DNA from: an uncultured Bacteroidales bacterium
GTDB lineage: Bacteria; Bacteroidota; Bacteroidia; Bacteroidales; UBA932
Length of the DNA: 64,000 nt
Assembly (NCBI GenBank): GCA_900316525.1
Contig: ONDF01000018.1
Coordinates: 41,443 to 105,442 of the forward strand
Direction: 5' to 3'
In this document: positions 8,517 through 15,865 of the stretch, piece by piece
Position numbering within the stretch: the first letter of the stretch is position 1
How the letters are laid out: each line of letters starts with the position of its first letter
Notes under the pieces: model-generated
The model's database searches: none
What the model saw: the letters and a program-made list of their open reading frames with translations, nothing else
Told to the model about the DNA's origin: nothing
Translations under genes and position numbers: made by a program

Positions 8517-10297
8517 TGGCACCGGAAAAATTCATCCAGAACAAGGCTGCCGAGGCCATCAAGGCCCTCTACGGGGCGGATGTCCAGGCCGACAGCCTCC
8601 AGGTCGCGGTGACCCGGAAGGAGTTCGAGGGCGACTACACCCTCGTGACCTTCCCGCTTTTGAAGATCACCCACAGCGCCCCCGACGCGACGGGGAACGC
8701 GATCGGCCAGTGGCTCGTGGACAACGTCCCCGAGATCGCGGCCTTCAACTCCGTGAAGGGTTTCCTGAACCTTTCCTTCTCCGCCGTCTACTGGGACGAG
8801 ACCTTCGCCGAGATCGCCTCCGACGAGGCGTTCGGCCAGCTCGCCCCCACCGGCAAGCGCATCATGGTGGAGTTCTCCTCCCCGAACACGAACAAGCCCC
8901 TTCACCTGGGCCATATCCGCAACAACCTCCTCGGTGACAGCGTGTCCCGCCTGCTGAAAGCCTGCGGCAACGAGGTCATCAAGTCCACGATCGTCAACGA
9001 CCGCGGCGTCCACATCTGCAAGTCCATGCTGGCCTGGCAGAAGGAGTTCCAGGGCAAGACCCCGGAATCCACCGGCATCAAGGGCGATCACCTCGTGGGC
9101 GACTGCTACGTGGCCTTCGACAAGATGTACAAGGCCGAGGTCAAGCAGCTCATGGAGCAGGGAATGACCGAGGACGAGGCCAAGAAGGCCGCCCCTTCCC
9201 TGAAGGAGGCCCACGAGATGCTCGTCAAGTGGGAGAAGGGGGATCCGGAGGTCCGCGCCCTGTGGGCCATGATGAACGGCTGGGTCTATGCCGGTTTCGA
9301 CGAGACCTACGCCGCTCTCGGCATCACTTTCGACCAGGTGGACCACGAGTCTGAGACTTACCTGCTCGGTAAGGAACTGGTGCAGAAGGGTTTGGACGAA
9401 GGCGTGTTCATCCGCGAAGCCGACGGTTCCGTGTGGTGCGACCTCACGGCCGACGGCCTGGACCGCAAGCTCGTCCTCCGTGGCGACGGCACGTCCGTGT
9501 ACATCACCCAGGACCTCGGCACCGCCGAGCGCCGGTTCGCCAAGTATGACCTCGATTCCCACGTGTATGTCGTGGGCAACGAGCAGGACTACCACTTCCA
9601 GGTCCTGAAGCTTATCCTCAAGAAGCTCGGCTTCGACTGGGCGGACCAGATCTACCACCTGTCCTACGGCATGGTGGAGCTCCCGGAAGGCAAGATGAAG
9701 TCCCGCGAGGGAACCGTCGTCGACGCCGACGACCTCATCCAGAGCATGTACGAGGAGGCGAAGAAGACCTCCGAGGAAAGCGGCAAGCTCGCGGACCTGA
9801 GCGAGGAGGAGAAGGACAAGCTGTACCACATGATCGGCCTCGGCGCCCTCAAGTACTTCATCATCAAGGTCGACCCCAAGAAGACGATGCTCTTCAACCC
9901 GAAGGAATCCATCGACTTCAACGGCAACACCGGCCCCTTCATCCAGTACACGCACGCCCGCATCTGCTCGATCCTGCGGAAGGCGACGGTGGAATTCGGC
10001 CACGCCGACATTACCACCAGCCTCGTCCCTTCGGCGAAGGAGATCCGCCTCATCAAGCTGCTGGGCACGTTCCCGGCGAAGGTCGCCGAGGCCGGCGCGG
10101 CCTTGAGCCCCGCCGTCATCGCGAACTACGCCTACGACCTGGCGAAGGAGTTCAACCAGTACTACCACGACACGCCCATCCTCCGCGAGGAGGACCCGGC
10201 CGTCCTGAAGTTCCGCCTGGAGCTCATCTCCGTGATGGCCCGCACGCTCCGCTGCGCCATGGGTATCCTGGGCATCCAGCTCCCGGACCGGATGTAA
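8516..10297 (+). CDS. argS: Arginyl-tRNA synthetase
   Basis: 593 residues, normal for class I ArgRS. The N-terminal additional domain is followed by the HIGH motif as PLHLGHIRNN and a KMSKS-equivalent GKMKSREGTVV. The C-terminal anticodon-binding helical domain ends in the typical LRCAMGILGIQLPDRM. It charges tRNA-Arg. It starts on the last base of the rpoD stop codon and is followed by a bidirectional terminator. Confidence 0.97.
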   Translation: MAPEKFIQNKAAEAIKALYGADVQADSLQVAVTRKEFEGDYTLVTFPLLKITHSAPDATGNAIGQWLVDNVPEIAAFNSVKGFLNLSFSAVYWDETFAEIASDEAFGQLAPTGKRIMVEFSSPNTNKPLHLGHIRNNLLGDSVSRLLKACGNEVIKSTIVNDRGVHICKSMLAWQKEFQGKTPESTGIKGDHLVGDCYVAFDKMYKAEVKQLMEQGMTEDEAKKAAPSLKEAHEMLVKWEKGDPEVRALWAMMNGWVYAGFDETYAALGITFDQVDHESETYLLGKELVQKGLDEGVFIREADGSVWCDLTADGLDRKLVLRGDGTSVYITQDLGTAERRFAKYDLDSHVYVVGNEQDYHFQVLKLILKKLGFDWADQIYHLSYGMVELPEGKMKSREGTVVDADDLIQSMYEEAKKTSEESGKLADLSEEEKDKLYHMIGLGALKYFIIKVDPKKTMLFNPKESIDFNGNTGPFIQYTHARICSILRKATVEFGHADITTSLVPSAKEIRLIKLLGTFPAKVAEAGAALSPAVIANYAYDLAKEFNQYYHDTPILREEDPAVLKFRLELISVMARTLRCAMGILGIQLPDRM

Positions 10298-10311
10298 GGA
10301 AGAGCCCTACG

Positions 10312-10351
10312 AAAAAAGTCCGCCAACCGAGAGGCTGGCGGACTTTCTTTT
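10312..10351. terminator. Bidirectional terminator between argS and the sugar mutase gene
   Basis: An 11-bp stem AAAGTCCGCCA / TGGCGGACTTT (10315-10325 and 10336-10346), extended by an inner CC/GG helix. It is flanked by an A-run on the left and a T-run on the right, so it can stop both convergent genes. Confidence 0.88.
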
Positions 10352-10365
10352 TGCCCTGGAAGGCC

Positions 10366-12030
10366 CTAGCTGATGAACTGGGCCTTCAGCAGTTCGATCT
10401 TCTGCGGGGCGTCGTCGCCCTTCGCGCCGAAGTAGAACTTGATCTTGGGCTCGGTGCCGGAAGGACGGACGGAGACCACGTCGCCGGCCTCGTTGAAGAA
10501 CTGGAGGACGTTGGACTTCGGGAGTCCGGTCTCCTCGGGCTTGTTGTAGTCCACGACCTTGGCGAGCGGGCTGCCGGCGATCTCCTTCGGCGGGCAGGCG
10601 CGGTAGTCGGCCATGATCTTCTGGATTTCCTCGGCGCCGGACTTGCCCTTGCGGACGATGTAGACCATCTTCTCCACGTACAGGCCGTACTCCTTGTACA
10701 CCTTCTGGAGGAGCTGCCACAGGGTCATGCCCTGGTCGGCGGCCCAGGCGGCGCACTCGGCCACGGCGCAGCCGGCGACCTGCGCGCACTTGTCGCGCAC
10801 GAAGGAACCGAGGTTGAAGCCGTAGGACTCCTCGCCGCCGCAGATGAACGTGGCCTTGCCTTCCTGCTGCTTCTGGATCTCGGCGATGTACTTGAAGCCG
10901 GTGAGGACGTTGTAGCACTTCACGCCGAAGTGCTCGCAGATGGCGGCGAGCAGCTCGCTGGTGACGATGGTCTTGACGCAGTATTGGTTGCCGTCCAGCT
11001 TGCCGAGTTCCTGCCAGCGGGTGAGGATGTAGTAGGTGAGGAAGCTCCAGGTCTGGTTGCCGGTGAGCTGGACCATCTTGCCTTCGTCGTTGCGGACGGC
11101 GATGCCCAGGCGGTCGGCGTCCGGGTCGGTGGCGAGGACGAGGTCCGCACCGGTCTCGTCGGCCTTCTCCAGGGCCATCTTCATGGCCGCGGGCTCCTCC
11201 GGGTTCGGGGAGACGACCGTCGGGAAGTTGCCGTCGCTGACATCCTGCTCGGGGACGTGGATGACGTTCTTGAAGCCGATGCGGGCGAGGGCCTCGGGCA
11301 TCAGCTTGACGCCGCAGCCGTGCAGCGGGGTGTAGACGATCTTGAGGTCCGCGTGGCGGGCGACGGATTCCGGGGACAGCATCAGGGACAGCTGGTCCTT
11401 CAGGTAGCATTCGTCGACCTCGGCGCCCATCGTCTCGATGCCGCCGGGAACGGTGCCGGTGACGGGGGCGAAGCGGACGTCGGCCGGGTCCTCGATCTTC
11501 GCGACCTCGGCGACGATGTCCTTGTCCACGGGGGCCGTAATCTGGCCGCCGTCGCTCCAGAAGACCTTGTAGCCGTTGTATTCCTTGGGGTTGTGGCTGG
11601 CGGTGACCATGATGCCGGCGGTCGCGCCCTTGAGGCGGATGGAATAGCTCAGTTCCGGGGTGGGGCGGAGGGCGTCGAACAGGTAGACGTGGATGCCGTT
11701 GTTGGAGAGGACGTCGGCGGAAATCTCGGCGAACAGGCGGGAGTTGTTGCGGCTGTCGTGCGCGATGCACACGCTGGCGGCGCCGTCCACATGGGCCTTG
11801 ATATAGTTCGCGAGGCCCTGGGTGGCCATGCCCACGGTGTACTTGTTCATGCGGTTGGTGCCCACGCCCATGATGCCGCGGAGGCCGCCGGTGCCGAACT
11901 CGAGGTTCCGGTAGAAGGCGTCTTCGAGGCCGACGGGGTCGGTTTCCTGCAGTTTCTTGATTTCAGCCTTGGTCTCGGCGTCGAAGTTCCCTTCGAGCCA
12001 GCTCTTGACCACTTCCTTGTAATCTTTCAT
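10366..12030 (-). CDS. Phospho-sugar mutase (phosphoglucomutase/phosphomannomutase)
   Basis: 554 residues of the alpha-D-phosphohexomutase superfamily. Residues 46-55 read FGTGGLRGIM. The active-site phosphoserine loop is TASHNPKEYNGYK, the metal loop is DPDADRLGIAV (Asp-x-Asp-x-Asp), the sugar-binding loop is GGEESYG, and the phosphate-binding loop near the C-terminus is RPSGTEPKIKFY. It interconverts hexose 1- and 6-phosphates in the cytoplasm. A -7 box TATATTTG lies 36 bp upstream, back to back with the promoter of the divergent methyltransferase. Confidence 0.95.
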   Translation of the reverse strand: MKDYKEVVKSWLEGNFDAETKAEIKKLQETDPVGLEDAFYRNLEFGTGGLRGIMGVGTNRMNKYTVGMATQGLANYIKAHVDGAASVCIAHDSRNNSRLFAEISADVLSNNGIHVYLFDALRPTPELSYSIRLKGATAGIMVTASHNPKEYNGYKVFWSDGGQITAPVDKDIVAEVAKIEDPADVRFAPVTGTVPGGIETMGAEVDECYLKDQLSLMLSPESVARHADLKIVYTPLHGCGVKLMPEALARIGFKNVIHVPEQDVSDGNFPTVVSPNPEEPAAMKMALEKADETGADLVLATDPDADRLGIAVRNDEGKMVQLTGNQTWSFLTYYILTRWQELGKLDGNQYCVKTIVTSELLAAICEHFGVKCYNVLTGFKYIAEIQKQQEGKATFICGGEESYGFNLGSFVRDKCAQVAGCAVAECAAWAADQGMTLWQLLQKVYKEYGLYVEKMVYIVRKGKSGAEEIQKIMADYRACPPKEIAGSPLAKVVDYNKPEETGLPKSNVLQFFNEAGDVVSVRPSGTEPKIKFYFGAKGDDAPQKIELLKAQFIS

Positions 12031-12066
12031 GATGGTATCGGTGTTTTAGTGTATTTCACTATCGTA

Positions 12067-12094
12067 CAAATATAGCGAATAATGTGTATTTTTG
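12067..12094. promoter_or_regulatory. Divergent promoter pair for sugar mutase and methyltransferase
   Basis: TATATTTG on the minus strand (12067-12074) serves the mutase. TATTTTTG on the plus strand (12087-12094) serves the methyltransferase and lies only 2-8 bp from its possible ATGs, which excludes the more upstream ATG at 12082. Confidence 0.6.
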
Positions 12095-12096
12095 CA

Positions 12097-13368
12097 ATGC
12101 CAATGTCTTTCGCCGATTTCATATTGCAGCACGAGACGGACGACCCGGTCCGCCTCCTGCTCGCGCGTGACAAGTACCCGGAGGTCGATATCGACCTGGC
12201 TGTCACGACGTTGGAAGTGCGGCGCAAGCTCCGCGCCAAAGTCCCCGAGTGGTACGCCGTTCCCTCGCTGATTTATCCCTTCAGATTGTCCGGAGAACAG
12301 TGCAGTTCTTCGGAAACCGCCAGGTATAAGGCCAAAGTCGTTCGTTGTCATTCCGAGCGAAGCGAAGGAATCTCTGGCGTCGCGGACTTGACGGGTGGTA
12401 TGGGAGTGGATGCGTGGGCGTTTGCACAGGTGGCGGAGGAGGTGCTGTATAATGAGATGCAGGTTGAATTGGCGAGGGCGACGGAGTTGAATTTCAGGGA
12501 GTTGGGAGTGGAGAACGTGCGGTTCCGGAATTGCCGGGTGGAGCCGGGGAAGGTGGGGGAGGTGCTGGACGGGTTCCGGCCCGATGTCATTTTCCTGGAT
12601 CCGGCCAGAAGGGCCGAGGACGGGCGGAAGGTGTTCCTCATCGAGGAGTGCCAGCCGGACGTGCTGGGGCTGCTGCCGGAGCTGTTCGAGGCGGCCCGGT
12701 ACGTGCTGCTGAAGCTTTCGCCGATGGCGGACATCACGATGGCTTGCAAGCGGCTGGGGACGCACGTGAAGGAGGTCCACGTCGTGGCTGCAGGAGGGGA
12801 GTGCAAGGAACTCCTGTTCCTGCTGGACCGTGACTGGGAAGGGACCCCTGCGACCTTCATCGTCGAAGGCGGCGCCGTGATGGAGATTCCCGACGGTCCT
12901 TCGACTACTTCGACAGGCTCAGCAACCGGCTCAGGAACCGTCGGCCCCCTTGTCATTTCGACCGGAGCGAAGCGGAGTGGAGAAATCTGGCTCTTCGAGC
13001 CCGGGAAGGCCCTCCTCAAGGCCGGGGCGTTCGACCTGCCGTGCGCCCGGTTCGGATTGACCAAGCTGGGACAGCATACGCATCTGTATGTGGGAGAGGC
13101 GGTACCGGAGGAGCTGAGGCCCTTCGGGAAGGTGTTCGAGGTGCTGGAGGTGCTGCCCTTGAACAACCGGACGATGAAGGAGGCGGGGAAAAGGTGGCCG
13201 CAGGCCGAGGTGACGGCCCGGAACGTGCCCATGACCTCCGACCTGCTGCGGAAGAAGCTCGGCTGCGCCTCGGGCGGGGACATCCACCTGTTCGGCATCC
13301 GGGTCGAGGCGGCCGCGGAAGCGGGTAACTACTTGATTGTAACCAAAAAACGATATGGAACAGATTGA
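12097..13368 (+). CDS. Class I SAM-dependent methyltransferase with THUMP-like domain (PG_1098 family), carrying repeat insertions
   Basis: 423 residues from ATG 12097 (ATG 12103 is equally possible; an ATG at 12082 lies upstream of the -7 box). The SAM-binding core shows DLTGGMGVDAWAFA, then LYNEMQVELARATELN and DVIFLDPARR. The C-terminal THUMP-like portion includes FGLTKLGQHTHLYVGE. The family is probably an RNA methyltransferase of unknown target. Two low-complexity stretches, VVRCHSERSEGISGV and a Ser/Thr/Gly-rich segment ending VISTGAKRSGEIW, are encoded by dispersed palindromic repeats inserted in frame and make the protein longer than relatives. The stop overlaps the DUF4298 gene by 14 bp. 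Confidence 0.82.
   Translation: MPMSFADFILQHETDDPVRLLLARDKYPEVDIDLAVTTLEVRRKLRAKVPEWYAVPSLIYPFRLSGEQCSSSETARYKAKVVRCHSERSEGISGVADLTGGMGVDAWAFAQVAEEVLYNEMQVELARATELNFRELGVENVRFRNCRVEPGKVGEVLDGFRPDVIFLDPARRAEDGRKVFLIEECQPDVLGLLPELFEAARYVLLKLSPMADITMACKRLGTHVKEVHVVAAGGECKELLFLLDRDWEGTPATFIVEGGAVMEIPDGPSTTSTGSATGSGTVGPLVISTGAKRSGEIWLFEPGKALLKAGAFDLPCARFGLTKLGQHTHLYVGEAVPEELRPFGKVFEVLEVLPLNNRTMKEAGKRWPQAEVTARNVPMTSDLLRKKLGCASGGDIHLFGIRVEAAAEAGNYLIVTKKRYGTD
12347..12374 (+). repeat. Dispersed palindromic repeat, family 1, copy 1 (inside the methyltransferase gene)
   Basis: Begins GTCATTCCGAGCGAAG and ends GGAATCTC, with terminal inverted ATTCC/GGAAT arms. It encodes CHSERSEGIS in frame. Related copies lie at 12952-12988, 45968-46002 and 63359-63392. 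Confidence 0.8.
12895..12927 (+). repeat. Dispersed palindromic repeat, family 2 (inside the methyltransferase gene)
   Basis: Starts GGTCCTTCGACTACTTCGAC and ends AGGCTCAGCAACC, with GGT/ACC ends. The core TTCGACAGGCTCAGCAACC resembles a short repeat I recall from many bacterial genomes. It encodes part of the Ser/Thr-rich insert and lies 24 bp before a family 1 copy. Confidence 0.65.
12952..12988 (+). repeat. Dispersed palindromic repeat, family 1, copy 2 (inside the methyltransferase gene)
   Basis: Begins GTCATTTCGACCGGAGCGAA and ends GAGAAATCT, with ATTTC/GAAAT arms. It encodes VISTGAKRSGEI in frame. It is closest to the inverted copy at 45968-46002. Confidence 0.8.
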
Positions 13369-13660
13369 ACGGATCAAGCATTTCGAGATGCTGCTGGACC
13401 GGGTCGCCCCCGTCCTCGGGAATCTGGAGGATGCGCTGGAGGCCTTCGACGGCATCCAGGACGACGTGAAGGAACTGTCGGCCTACTATGAAAGCGACGA
13501 ATGGCGCGACGATTTCGAGGCCGACGAGGCCGGGAAACTCCCGAAGGACCTCAAGCGCGGCGTGCTCTCCGAGGACGGCATCTACGACGTCCTCTCGGAC
13601 CACTACGCCCTGACCGTCCGTCTGCTGGACACCGTTTCCGCCATCCTCAAAAACAGATAA
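13355..13660 (+). CDS. DUF4298 family protein
   Basis: 101 residues, acidic and helical: MEQIERIKHFEMLLDRVAP, then LEAFDGIQDDVKELSAYYES, then LPKDLKRGVLSEDGIYDVLS. This pattern matches DUF4298, small cytoplasmic proteins of unknown function common in Firmicutes and Bacteroidota. The start overlaps the methyltransferase stop by 14 bp and the CPBP protease gene begins 4 bp after its stop, so the three genes form an operon. No catalytic motif is visible. Confidence 0.8.
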   Translation: MEQIERIKHFEMLLDRVAPVLGNLEDALEAFDGIQDDVKELSAYYESDEWRDDFEADEAGKLPKDLKRGVLSEDGIYDVLSDHYALTVRLLDTVSAILKNR

Positions 13661-13664
13661 ACCC

Positions 13665-14498
13665 ATGACACGCGCAGATACCCCTTTCTGGAAATGGATC
13701 CTGCTGCTGATCGCAGGCTCTGTCCTGTTTCTCCTGGCGTATGGATTCTCCTCCCTCCCGGGAGCGCTGGACCAGGCGTCCGGCGCCCTGCTCGGGCTGC
13801 AGGCCTTCCTGTACGTCCTCACTTCCGCCGGCGTGCTGGCGCTGTATGCGCTCTGGTGGAGATGGACGGAAAAGCAGAAGGCCCGGGACATCCCGATGCG
13901 CCGGCTGGCCGGGGACACCGCCATCGGCTTCGGCGTGGGCATCTTGTTCTTCATCCTGGTGACAGGCTGCATCGCCCTCCTGGGCGGTTATCGCATCGAC
14001 AGTGTCAACTGGGACTGGAACGCGCTGATCAGGAGCCTGTTCATGTTCCTGGTCGTCGGCGTCGGGGAAGAGGTCCTGTTCCGGGGCATCGTGTTCCGGA
14101 TGATCGACGACCGGTGGGGGACCGCCGTCGCCCTCCTCGTTTCGGCCCTGATCTTCGGCTTCGTCCATATCTCCAACAACAACGCGACGGTGTGGTCTTC
14201 CTTGGCCATCGCCGTCGAAGCCGGTCTCCTGCTGGGCGCCGCATACAAGTGGTCCGGCACCCTGTGGGTACCCATCGGCATCCACTGGTCCTGGAACTAC
14301 TTCCAGGGCCCGATCTTCGGTTTCGCGGTTTCGGGAAACGGGACTCAGTCCCTCATCACGCCGGTCATCCAGGGCTCCGACTGGCTCACAGGCGGCTCCT
14401 TCGGCGCCGAAGCCTCCATCCCCGCCTTCGTCCTGGGCCTCGCCCTCGCTATCGTGTTCCTGCTGATTCCTCGGCGTACTGCTTGCACCAGTCGGTAA
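13665..14498 (+). CDS. CPBP family intramembrane metalloprotease
   Basis: 277 residues with about seven or eight hydrophobic segments, beginning WILLLIAGSVLFLLAYGF. The family motifs are present: GEEVLFRGIVFR (Glu-Glu-x-x-x-Arg), FGFVHISNNN (His in FxxxH) and IGIHWSWNYFQG (His-x-x-x-Asn). These residues coordinate the metal in CAAX-processing and bacteriocin-processing (CPBP) proteases. The substrate is unknown. The gene is the last of a three-gene operon, and its final 50 bp overlap the convergent nth gene tail to tail. Confidence 0.9.
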   Translation: MTRADTPFWKWILLLIAGSVLFLLAYGFSSLPGALDQASGALLGLQAFLYVLTSAGVLALYALWWRWTEKQKARDIPMRRLAGDTAIGFGVGILFFILVTGCIALLGGYRIDSVNWDWNALIRSLFMFLVVGVGEEVLFRGIVFRMIDDRWGTAVALLVSALIFGFVHISNNNATVWSSLAIAVEAGLLLGAAYKWSGTLWVPIGIHWSWNYFQGPIFGFAVSGNGTQSLITPVIQGSDWLTGGSFGAEASIPAFVLGLALAIVFLLIPRRTACTSR

Positions 14499-15096
14499 GG
14501 CCGCAGGCGGCGCATTTGGGGGCGCGGGCGGTGCAGGTGTAACGGCCGTGGAGGATGAGCCAATGGTGGGAGCGGGCGCGGAGGTGCTCCGGGATGTGCC
14601 GCTCCAGGTCGCGCTCGACCTCCAGCGGCGTCTTGCCGTTTGAAAGCCCGAGCCGATGGGAGACGCGGAAGACATGCGTGTCCACGGCGATGACGGGCTT
14701 GTCATAGACGACGGAGGCGATGACGTTCGCGGTCTTGCGGCCGACGCCCGGAAGGGTCATCAGCGCGTCGAAGTCGGAAGGCACCTCGCCGCCAAAATCG
14801 GCCAGGAGCTTCTGCGCCATCGCGATCAGGTGCTCCGTCTTGGAATTCGGGTAGGAAACGCTTTTCACATAGGGAAATACCTCGTCGAAACTCGCGGATG
14901 CCAGGTCCTGAGGGGCGGGGAAGCGTTCGAACAGGGGCGGGGTGACGACGTTCACCCGCCGGTCCGTGCACTGGGCCGACAGGATGACGGCCACGAGCAG
15001 CTGGTAGGGATTGCCGTAGTGGAGTTCGGTCTCGGCGATGGGGACGTTCTGTTCGAACCAGTCCACGATGCCTGCGAAGCGTTCCTTGCGTGTCAT
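14449..15096 (-). CDS. nth: Endonuclease III (DNA glycosylase/AP lyase)
   Basis: 215 residues from the ATG at 15094-15096, the family length. The helix-hairpin-helix LPGVGRKTANVIAS includes the catalytic Lys, and AVDTHVFRVSHR holds the catalytic Asp. The C-terminal [4Fe-4S] cysteines are arranged C-x6-C-x2-C-x5-C (CTARAPKCAACGLTDWC). It removes oxidised pyrimidines in base-excision repair. The ATG overlaps the stop of the ftsE-like gene (ATGA), showing translational coupling. The 3' end overlaps the convergent CPBP gene by 50 bp. Confidence 0.95.
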   Translation of the reverse strand: MTRKERFAGIVDWFEQNVPIAETELHYGNPYQLLVAVILSAQCTDRRVNVVTPPLFERFPAPQDLASASFDEVFPYVKSVSYPNSKTEHLIAMAQKLLADFGGEVPSDFDALMTLPGVGRKTANVIASVVYDKPVIAVDTHVFRVSHRLGLSNGKTPLEVERDLERHIPEHLRARSHHWLILHGRYTCTARAPKCAACGLTDWCKQYAEESAGTR

Positions 15097-15794
15097 ATCG
15101 TGAGGTCCAGTTCGAAGGTGTTGTCCTCGAAGACTTCGGTGCAGCGCTCGTCGGCGCAGGAGAAGACGCGGCCGGGATAGCGCTCGAAGATGGACCGGTT
15201 GTGCGTGACCATGATGATGGCCGTGCCTTCCTCGTTCAGCTCGCGGAGGAGCTTCAGGATGCCGTCGGCGGTCTCGCCGTCCAGGTTGCCGGTGGGCTCG
15301 TCGGCGAGGATGGCCTGGGGGCGGTTCAGCAGGGCGCGGGCGATGGCGATGCGCTGCTGCTCGCCGCCGGAGAGCTGGTGCGGCATCTTGTGGGCCTTCG
15401 TGCCCATGCCCACGTCCTCCAGGACCTCCTGGATGCGGGTGTCGATGGCGGTGCGGTCCTTCCAGCCCGTGGCGCGGAGGACGAACTCGAGGTTCGCTTC
15501 CACGGAGCGGTCCATCAGCAGCTGGAAATCCTGGAACACGACGCCCAGGCGCCGGCGCAGCATCGGTATGTCTTTTGTACGGATGTCGCGGAGGTCGAAC
15601 CCGCAGACGGCGCCTTCTCCCTTGGCGAGCCGGTTTTCGGCCGTCATCGTCCGGATGATGGAGGTCTTGCCCGAGCCCACCTTCCCGACGATGTACACGA
15701 AATCGCCCGGGTTGATGGCCATGTCGAGGCCGTAGATGACGACGCTGTCCCCGCCCAGGATGTCTGCGCCGCTGAATTGGATGATGGGTTCCAT
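15093..15794 (-). CDS. ftsE: ABC transporter ATP-binding protein, FtsE-like
   Basis: 233 residues. Walker A is GKVGSGKTS, the Q-loop region VVFQDFQLL, the signature [16 protein letters not shown], Walker [13 protein letters not shown], and the switch His VTHNRS. The length and DEPTGNLD followed by a short C-terminus fit FtsE/LolD-type ATPases. FtsE works with FtsX to control cell-wall hydrolysis at the septum, but no ftsX lies next to it, so the assignment over other MacB/LolD-type ATPases rests on overall resemblance. A -7 box TATCTTTG lies 22 bp upstream. Confidence 0.8.
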   Translation of the reverse strand: MEPIIQFSGADILGGDSVVIYGLDMAINPGDFVYIVGKVGSGKTSIIRTMTAENRLAKGEGAVCGFDLRDIRTKDIPMLRRRLGVVFQDFQLLMDRSVEANLEFVLRATGWKDRTAIDTRIQEVLEDVGMGTKAHKMPHQLSGGEQQRIAIARALLNRPQAILADEPTGNLDGETADGILKLLRELNEEGTAIIMVTHNRSIFERYPGRVFSCADERCTEVFEDNTFELDLTI

Positions 15795-15816
15795 TGCGTT
15801 TTTGGACTGGATTACA

Positions 15817-15846
15817 CAAAGATAATCAGAAAAATTCGTAAATTTG
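15817..15846. promoter_or_regulatory. Divergent promoter pair for ftsE-like and TPR genes
   Basis: TATCTTTG on the minus strand (15817-15824) drives the ftsE-like gene. TAAATTTG on the plus strand (15839-15846) ends 19 bp before the TPR gene ATG. Confidence 0.62.
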
Positions 15847-15865
15847 TAAAATAATAAACGCTAAG

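Noticed and set aside
8504..10168. 554-codon minus-strand frame opposite argS
   Set aside because: The plus strand encodes a complete ArgRS with both class I motifs; the minus translation has no recognisable pattern.
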